Assembly (NCBI GenBank): GCA_001632435.1
Contig: KV424202.1
Span: forward strand, 1-14,638
Source: Calocera cornea HHB12733
Taxonomy: Eukaryota > Basidiomycota > Dacrymycetes > Dacrymycetales > Dacrymycetaceae
Direction: 5' to 3'
DNA length: 14,638 bases
The notes under the pieces were generated by a model. That model was not told the DNA's origin. It saw nothing but the letters and a program-made list of their open reading frames with translations, and ran no database searches. The translations under genes were made by a program, and so were the position numbers. This document shows, piece after piece, positions 8,910 through 14,638 of the stretch. The stretch's first letter is position 1; each line of letters starts with the position of its first letter.

Positions 8910-10469
8910 CTATCTAGCAAAGCTTTGCCTAATGTAGTCCTGCGCCTTCAACACCATTCCAGCTGCGTTCGCATTGTCCACCACCAGCTCGACATGTTCA
9001 GGAGTAATTTGAAGAACCATCGCCGTCGTAAGCTCGTTGATAATGGCAGCAGTCCTCGTGCGTACATGAAGCAAGTGGGGAGAGGTATGCAATAGCCTCG
9101 GCGGCTCCTGCAAAGTACAGAGATCGAGGTGTCCGACGTGCAACCAGCGCAAAGAGTGGCTCAGCTGAGACAACTTGACAATCCCAGACCATGTTAGGCC
9201 GCTCGGCAATATCCTTTCATAGTCGACCACATGGGGATCTTCTTCGCGCCAGAGACAGCTGAGCCATGTCAGATACGGCATCCCCGCAACGAACTTCACC
9301 AATTCTCCATCACTAAGGCTGATGGGGTGCAGATCGCGACAATCGATAGTCAAGTGTTCTAGTTTCCCAACACCCACTAGTGCACGGTGTATGTCCTGCC
9401 AATCGAAAGGAATCGTAATGTGATCATGAGGCGCTTTCTTGTAGACAAGTGTGAGCGACGACATGGTCTCGAAGGTTAGCTGTGCAGTTAACGGCAATCT
9501 GCCAACATAGAGCATGCTTCCCGGCGATACGAGACATTCGAGTTTGAGGTGCTGAGCATACACAGAAATCCCACGACAAACTGAGAGCAGTGTAGTAACA
9601 TCGCCTTCAACGTGCAAGCTCAGCTCGGTCATTGTTTCCGGACGAAGTCGGAACAGTCTCTTTGATAGCAGCACCAGTTCGCTTGTTTGGCAGATATTGA
9701 GCTGCTTGAGTCTGTCACATGTACACAGCGTGGAAAGAAGATCTCTTGAAAGGGCGCCGGCATCAATGCTTAGATTGGTAAGGTCATTTTTGGTTGCCAT
9801 GAGAACGTTCTCGAGTTCCTCGGGGAAGATGTCCTTGATCCTGGGAATACCGTGCACGGCCAAGCGACGCAGCCTGCAGCTTCTATTCACCAGATTGTTC
9901 ATGAAGGAAGATACTGAGGACGACCAATCATGTAGAATTGTCTTGCTTTCCGTAATGTGAAGCTCGATGTCGATGGTAGATGCGGTTGGCCATGCACCCA
10001 CTAGCAGCAGATCATACGGGGTATCGATCTTCACATGTAGAGACGTTAGACACCAGAACAACGGTGTTTGCAGTATAGGTATGCATGGCGCTTTCCCTTG
10101 TCCTCGTGATGTCCACAGGCAGTCGCGCATACAAATGTCGATATTTCTAACGCATGAGGCAAACAGCAAAGGCGTCGAAATCAGCTGTTACCGCGTCAGC
10201 TGCGCTGTTTCCATTGTCAGGTAACATGACCTTGGACATACTGGGTCTGAGATCGGCTGAGTGACCCTTTTCTGTAGCTTCATCGTCAACATCTCACATA
10301 GTCTCGCCATTTCCACATCGTGGACTTCTTCCCAGGGCGCTATCTCATCGCGCCACGAGCAGCAGGTTCGGCGCAAGGACTCGACGGTCATTCGTTCTCC
10401 ACGTTCCACGAGCCACTCCAATACTAAGCGAATTGCCAGGCACATCGTTCCAGAAGCGGTTCTCGACAT
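8910..10469 (-). CDS. F-box/LRR-like protein with degenerate F-box (FBX-B)
   Basis: Two exons: 10242-10469 and 8910-10184, 500 residues. The intron (10185-10241, 57 nt) has a canonical GTATGT donor, a GCTGAC branch point and a GTAACAG acceptor, phase 0 after codon 76, the same position as in FBX-A. The first exon has the overall shape of an F-box (CLAIRLVLEWLVE, SLRRTCCSWRDEIAPWEEV) but lacks the conserved LP start motif, so Skp1 binding is uncertain. It ends LCEMLTMK, close to LCEILKMK of FBX-A. Exon 2 has many leucine-rich segments (LRRLAVHG, LTNLSIDAG, LKQLNICQ, LEHLTIDCRD, LRWLHVGHLDL). Its C-terminal pattern IVKLSQ...LRWLHVGHL matches IVQFAQ...LRKIYIGHL of FBX-C, indicating common descent. 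Two CG-rich palindromes lie 122-185 nt upstream of the ATG. Confidence 0.75.
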
Positions 10470-10590
10470 TGAAAATGTTAGATTATACGTATTCTTGAAG
10501 CTTAATCGGCGTGAGAGGTATGATGGTGGTGACTCTGCAGTTCGATTCAGAGGGAGGACGGCAAACGCAGTCAGCCCAGGGAGCCAGGGG

Positions 10591-10616
10591 ATCGAAGGCG
10601 CGACGCGCCTTTCGAT
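10591..10616. promoter_or_regulatory. CG-rich palindrome upstream of FBX-B
   Basis: A perfect 15-nt core, AGGCGCG, A, CGCGCCT (10596-10610), is extended by ATCGA on the left and TCGAT on the right with one extra T. It lies about 125-145 nt upstream of the FBX-B start codon and 15 nt from a second palindrome. Confidence 0.45.
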
Positions 10617-10631
10617 GACTAAGCCTGGTCA

Positions 10632-10653
10632 AAAACATCCGCGCGGACGTTTT
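10632..10653. repeat. 22-nt near-palindrome, copy 1
   Basis: Arms AAAACATCCGC and GCGGACGTTTT are inverted complements except for one base pair. The same element recurs at 11060-11081 with a single change (21 of 22 identical), and a related core, TCCGCGCAGAC, occurs at 13487-13497 upstream of FBX-C. Confidence 0.75.
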
Positions 10654-11059
10654 CGCTCCCCTCCCACGGCCCATCGCTGCCCAACAGTGATGGTCGACCT
10701 CGCTTGCACAAGCCATCTGCGTAACCTCAATAGCGAGGTGGTAACGATATGCTCACTTTTGTTCACATTACCTAGCTTGTATGCCTTTGGCAGGACTATG
10801 TCGGTTGAGCTTCTCGCGGGAGAGGCATCATCTACCGAGCTTAGGAAACACCTTGTTCATGCGAGTGGCAGCTCCTGGTCATAGAGCGCAGAATCAGCTG
10901 GAGTCAGATGCCCATCTCCTGAGTGCAGCCGACGGTATCTCAAGTGCAGCAGTTGGAGTGTTGTAATCCCCGATGTTGCCGTAGACAGGGATGATACTGT
11001 AAATCAAAAAAGACGGTTGACCGGCACTCATGAGTCCATGCGAGGTGCGAGCAATGCAG

Positions 11060-11081
11060 AAAACATCCGCGCAGACGTTTT
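11060..11081. repeat. 22-nt near-palindrome, copy 2
   Basis: Arms AAAACATCCGC and GCAGACGTTTT; differs from copy 1 by one base. It lies about 150 nt upstream of the weak plus-strand ORF at 11229. Flanking sequence also resembles that of copy 1, so this is a duplicated block rather than an isolated motif. Confidence 0.75.
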
Positions 11082-11228
11082 CATTTCGCGGCGCTTATCA
11101 GCACGATTCCCCCCGGTCTCGCACGCCAACGACGCCCTCGACGAGTAACCTCACTACAGAAGTGGTATCATATCAATCCAACTTTCCTCGCCATTACTTC
11201 CTTTTTGCTCACATTCTTCGCACGAGCA

Positions 11229-11750
11229 ATGGTACAAACTGGATCGAATAAAACCGAGCTTGCCAAACCTGGTGTCTCGTCGAGGGAACGCGAATCTCCC
11301 AAGGGTGTGGAGGCAGGGCGCAAGCGCAGATCAGTGTTCACTCCGCTATCACCATCATCGTCCATTTTGACTTCTTCCGCCTTAATGATGCATCTTCTCA
11401 CTCACTTACACGATCCAGCTGACCGCGAGCCTCCGCAGGATCTCCCACCTTCAGCGGCCGATGTCATATCCAAAACGGAAAGAGGACTGGTCGGTTTCTG
11501 GTTGTCTATCCAGGGATCTGCAGAGAAACGTCATACATTATCTGCCTTGGCTACAAGCCCTGCTTCTGGCCGGTACAACACACACAAGCAGTGCGCCGTG
11601 GGGACCAACTGTTGTCGCTTCATGTCGGTATTCCGATATTGGGCCTTGGGCGTTCCAGGAACTTCGCACCGATCGCTTTTACAAAAGTCATATGTTCGGA
11701 ATTGCCTCAATCATGCTACCCTTCTACTCACGGTACTTTTTGTATTATGA
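11229..11750 (+). CDS. Weakly supported hypothetical ORF
   Basis: An uninterrupted frame of 173 residues with a real ATG at 11229, starting MVQTGSNKTELAKPG, with a Ser/Pro-rich stretch (VFTPLSPSSSILTSS), a Pro-rich acidic stretch near DREPPQDLPPSAADVI and a hydrophobic C-terminus. It is not antisense to any called gene. From about 11461 an overlapping plus frame (LQRNVIHYLPWLQALLLAG) looks equally or more protein-like, so a frameshift or intron may be present and this may be a decayed gene. The family is not recognised. Confidence 0.25.
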   Translation: MVQTGSNKTELAKPGVSSRERESPKGVEAGRKRRSVFTPLSPSSSILTSSALMMHLLTHLHDPADREPPQDLPPSAADVISKTERGLVGFWLSIQGSAEKRHTLSALATSPASGRYNTHKQCAVGTNCCRFMSVFRYWALGVPGTSHRSLLQKSYVRNCLNHATLLLTVLFVL

Positions 11751-11888
11751 TAATGTAACATACTGTACAATGATTCTACCATAACACCTGCCCCTCCATA
11801 TTTCTGCTCGATTACGTCAACTGCATCGCTGTCTTCTAGTAGTATGACTTCCGAACCACTCTTAGTTCCACCCTGCTTTTCAACCCCG
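11751..11888. other. 3' flank of FBX-C
   Basis: An AT-rich stretch at about 11720-11800 between the weak plus-strand ORF and the FBX-C stop codon; probably 3' UTR sequence of either gene. Nothing else seen. Confidence 0.4.
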
Positions 11889-13394
11889 CTACAATCCACT
11901 CAACATCTTCGTATAGGAAGCGACCTCTCTCCATCGCACGGCATCGGGAACATGAGTGACCTTGACCACAACGCCAGGGAGAACCCGTACCAGGACGTGG
12001 GCAACCTCCCTGACGCTGTTAAAAGTGACCTGGTCCGTCACAAGTTCTTGCAGATGAATCAGTCCACGTGGTTTCGGCGCTATCCCAGAGATTTTGAGGT
12101 GCCCAATGTATATTTTGCGAAGACGTGGGAGAGACTGCGCGAATTGGACAATGCCCGGCAACGAGATACTCTGCGCACGGCGCTGCTCTTCTGCGGTTTC
12201 CGTCGACATCGGAAGTGTGACGTGCGATGAATGGCATGTAAAGATAGTGAGCCCCTTCCAGCTCTCCGCGATGGCCAGGAGATGCTCATTCTGCATCCCA
12301 ATAGAGAAATGGCCATTGCAGCGAAGATAGAAGCGCTCCATATCGCTACATTCGAGCAAAGGAACAAGGTCGTCCCAGGCGATGATTCTCCGGTCTTCCG
12401 CCGCACGACAGAGAGATAGCGTGATCGATCTGAGACCGGTCAACCGACACGATACCTTCCGCATAAGCTTATGCAGCCCTTCTTCTTCCGTATCTGTCAC
12501 TTGCATGACGAGGTTCAGCGAACGAAGGCATGTTGAAATGCTTGTCACCATGTAAGCCATAGTGCTGACGTCGGTGTTCAGGCTCAGGGCCTGAAGGTGC
12601 TCCACGTGACATACGCCTTGTCCCTCGTTGTGCTCCATCGGCGCATCGAGTTCCAATTCCTTGAGAGCATGGAGACAGAGAATAGCGTCGACAACAATGC
12701 TTGGCAAAGGGTGCTCGGTTTGTATATACAGCGATTCGAGGAGTAGCGAGGTTACCATGATTGAAACGACTTTGTAGGCCAGCCCAGGCGACAGTCTCGG
12801 TAGCCATTCGAGCTTGGCGCTTCGAAGCTCGGCCGATCCGTTGCGGATGTCATCAAGTAGATTGCCGAAGACGTGGTCCTTCCACTCAGTGACACCGAAA
12901 TCGATATGCAGATGCTGCACACCACCATGCCGATTAAGTAGTAGGCGCAATAAGGACATATCCTGCGCCTCTCCAAGAACGAAGTACACGCTCAGAAGTT
13001 TGGGAAAAACCGTCTTCATCTTCGTAGATAGCACATCGATTAGATCGCGACGTCCTGATGCCTCGATTGGATCATTGCTGAGGTCTAGCGATATCGAGAC
13101 AGGGAGTTCGAGATAGTAGGCGATACTGTCTCGGGTCGGTGCCTGAGCAGGCCTCGATCAGCTAATCCGCTTTCACAGACAGAAGCAAATGACTACTTCA
13201 TGCATATTGAGTTCGCTATATGTCATCATATATGTGAGGCTTCATAGCTTCCTTGCCTCGAGCACCTTCCAAGCCAATTTCAGGGCCATATCCTTGAACT
13301 GTCTCTTGGTGCAGGCCATTGCAACTTGGTCTATTGAATCCAAGTTCTCAAGGATCAGCGCTAGAGGCCCATCGATGGTGAATATCTCGTGCAT
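11889..13394 (-). CDS. F-box/LRR-like protein (FBX-C)
   Basis: Proposed exons 13266-13394 and 11889-13142 give 460 residues. The ATG at 13394 (MHEIFTIDGPLALIL) is preferred over an in-frame ATG at 13526 because it sits where FBX-A starts (MHKVFLIPEL). The F-box covers about residues 3-43, with AMACTKRQFKDMALKLAWK. The acceptor is good (CTGAT branch point, TGCTCAG at 13143-13145) and exon 2 is coding from APTRDSIAYY on. The donor GTGCTC at 13265 is weak and the implied intron is 123 nt, twice its neighbours, and cuts the F-box end short; a micro-exon or damage here is possible. Exon 2 has leucine-rich segments (VQHLHIDFG, LKELELDAP, LQALSLNTD, LRSITLSLC, LRKIYIGHLKI) and resembles FBX-B near its C-terminus. 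The expected role is SCF substrate adaptor; the substrate is unknown. Three ACGCGT boxes lie 58-91 nt upstream. Confidence 0.7.
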
Positions 13395-13994
13395 CTCTTG
13401 AGTGTTGAATGTCTGGAACAGTGGGAACGGGGCTTGGTCTAAGACAAGCGAACGCGTCGTGTCCCACGCGTCGTTTTGAACGCGTGTCCGCGCAGACCCT
13501 TTCAGCCGGGAGGCGCCTGAACCCACTCGGATGGTTTATCTATACCGAGTCGCATATTATCGTCAATTGCTTATATTCATGCACCACCAGCAATCACTCG
13601 TGTGCATTCTGCGTTGGGGTGGTCTGCTGAAAGTATAGTCGTGTTTTGCCCACCAGAGCGGTAAAGTGCCACGTTCAGCGCGTTCTCATCTGTGTCTGGG
13701 CCGCTGTAGTGGCAAGCGCCAGGGACGACAACGCACGGTTAGATCACCACGAAAGCTTTGAAGTGACGAGGAGCACGGAACAGAATGAAACTACCGTGCG
13801 GCCCTGTAATTTAAAGGATCGCGGTTCCAGACAGCCTTCCTTGGCAGAACAAGCGAATGAGAACAACCTTCTCTTGAAGGGCTGCAGCTCCTGCACTGAT
13901 TAACCGGTCTCGCGTCTGTTGCACGCGTTTTACGCACCGTATGATATAAATACAACATCTATTCGACTCAGTGGACTTGCTGTACATGATATCG
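13395..13994. other. Upstream region of FBX-C and 3' flank of the membrane-protein gene
   Basis: About 600 nt without a supported gene. It holds the ACGCGT cluster near FBX-C, a related TCCGCGCAGAC core at 13487-13497, and another ACGCGT near 13923. Open frames on the plus strand here lack an ATG start or coding character. Confidence 0.5.
13452..13485. promoter_or_regulatory. Three ACGCGT boxes at exact 14-nt spacing upstream of FBX-C
   Basis: ACGCGT occurs at 13452, 13466 and 13480, each start exactly 14 nt after the last; the first two extend to ACGCGTCGT. They lie 58-91 nt upstream of the FBX-C start codon. ACGCGT is the MCB element recognised by fungal MBF-type cell-cycle regulators; the even spacing suggests tandem binding or a short tandem duplication. 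Function is inferred. Confidence 0.5.
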
Positions 13995-14638
13995 TTACGT
14001 CGTGTGAAACACAACCTTGATCACCCCCTCGATCCATGCCACCGGGGATACCTTGAACCACCAGCACAATATTGCCCCGCCCACTGCGCCGCATCAGCTT
14101 GGTGTACATGTCGTCTCCATGTAGAGCACTCACGGGTAACAACGATCACCCATCTGATCATCCACCAGATCAAGTCCCTCAGGAAGAGGCAGAAGTTGAG
14201 GAACGCGTTGATGATGATGCCGTACCAGAACTCTTCACAGGTGTTCGTTTCTTGGAAGCATCCACGAAAGAAAGCGAAGAGGTACGGTAGAAAGCGCAGG
14301 AAGAAAAACTTGACTCGCAAGAGACGTTGACGCGCGCGGCGGGCGTCCGCCTGCACATTGCCACGTACGCGATTTCCGTCGAGGACACCTTGCCGCCGTG
14401 CCTCGTCACGCTGCCGTTCGGCTTCTTCAATCCGTAGTGGATCGTGGCGAGACAGCCCGAGGATCGCCGGATCGGGCAGAAACCTGGTAGAGCCGGGGTC
14501 CGAGCCGGTTGTTGCGTAAGTCGTTATCGCGGTGCCGCCGGTCTGAGCCGTACGATGGGTACCGACGGTCCGAGATGTGTCCGTTCGCGTATAAGGGTTT
14601 TCGAACCGATCCAGGGGATCTTCCGATCCGTTTGCCTC
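13995..14638 (-). CDS. Multi-pass membrane protein, 5' end beyond window
   Basis: The 3' part of a spliced gene: exon 14134-14638 (continues past the edge) and exon 13995-14083, 197 visible residues. The intron (14084-14133, 50 nt) is canonical: GTGAGT donor, CTGATG branch point, GGCGCAG acceptor. Splicing replaces an unspliced polar tail with a hydrophobic one, LGGAILCWWFKV and WIEGVIKVVFHTT, which supports it. Visible residues 1-65 are polar and Thr-rich; 70-110 form a charged helix (IEEAERQRDEARRQ). Then come hydrophobic segments at about 110-128 (FFFLRFLPYLFAFFRGCF), 137-153 (FWYGIIINAFLNFCLFL) and 157-178, and a possible fourth near 179-195. Two cysteines, Cys127 and Cys134, flank a short polar loop. 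The family is not recognised; a faint resemblance to Pmp3-type small membrane proteins is too weak to use. The start codon is not in the window. Confidence 0.7.

Larger units (their letters stand above)
10470..11228. other. Region upstream of FBX-B with duplicated palindromic element
   Basis: Contains the FBX-B upstream region and a partly repeated segment. No coding frame has support; long frames here are antisense or interrupted. The two related blocks, about 10632-10769 and 11060-11215, share a 22-nt near-palindrome, a 23-nt block with 19 matches (10721-10743 against 11145-11167) and TTTG(T/C)TCACATT. A 10-nt palindrome ACTCATGAGT is at 11026-11035. Confidence 0.5.

Noticed and set aside
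10530..10560. GTTCGATTC resembling a tRNA T-loop
   Set aside because: The flanking bases do not form a T-stem, and no D- or anticodon arm lies at the right distance upstream.
11844..12230. Plus-strand frame of 128 codons
   Set aside because: It is antisense to the 3' part of FBX-C exon 2, whose leucine-rich pattern is clearly the real coding frame.
13646..13903. Plus-strand 85-codon frame
   Set aside because: It has no ATG at its start, no coding character, and sits in the upstream region of FBX-C.
14021..14133. Unspliced end of the membrane protein reading through position 14133
   Set aside because: A canonical GTGAGT...CTGATG...GCAG intron is present, and splicing gives a far more protein-like hydrophobic C-terminus.

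Overview
The window looks like nuclear DNA of a filamentous fungus, most likely an agaricomycete basidiomycete. Genes are compact and broken by short introns (about 50-60 nt) with GTGAGT-, GTATGT- or GTGCGT-type donors and CTGAY-like branch points close to the CAG/TAG acceptor. There is a cluster of fast-evolving F-box/leucine-rich-repeat-like genes and a SET-domain protein beginning MKRGFL. These assignments come from reading the sequence alone; no database search was run. No bacterial operon, CRISPR array, tRNA or rRNA was seen.

Layout. 1-788: AT-rich, no gene recognised; the left edge may be a piece of a Copia-type LTR. 789-2195 (+): TATA box and a two-exon SET-domain methyltransferase-like gene. 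2196-2914: convergent spacer. 2915-5098 (-): a very GC-rich 727-codon ORF for a Pro/Ala-rich, mostly disordered protein of unknown function, with small tandem repeats at its 5' end. 5099-5806: divergent upstream region. 5807-6288 (+): a small spliced gene of unknown family whose 3' end is uncertain. 6763-8361, 8910-10469 and 11889-13394 (all -): three F-box/LRR-like genes (called FBX-A, FBX-B, FBX-C here), each made of a short F-box-type first exon, a phase-0 intron and one long repeat-rich exon. A weak plus-strand ORF (11229-11750) lies between FBX-B and FBX-C. 13995-14638 (-): the 3' part of a spliced gene for a multi-pass membrane protein, cut by the window edge.

How it fits together. The F-box genes would be substrate adaptors of SCF-type ubiquitin ligases. 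FBX-B and FBX-C share a recognisable C-terminal pattern and look like diverged tandem duplicates. FBX-A shares the architecture but little sequence. The feature least explained by gene annotation is that all three F-box genes carry CG-rich palindromes or clustered ACGCGT boxes shortly upstream of the start codon. One of these palindromes, with weaker flanking similarity, occurs again about 430 bp away. This could be a shared regulatory signature or the scar of a segmental duplication. No convincing new multi-gene system was found beyond this.
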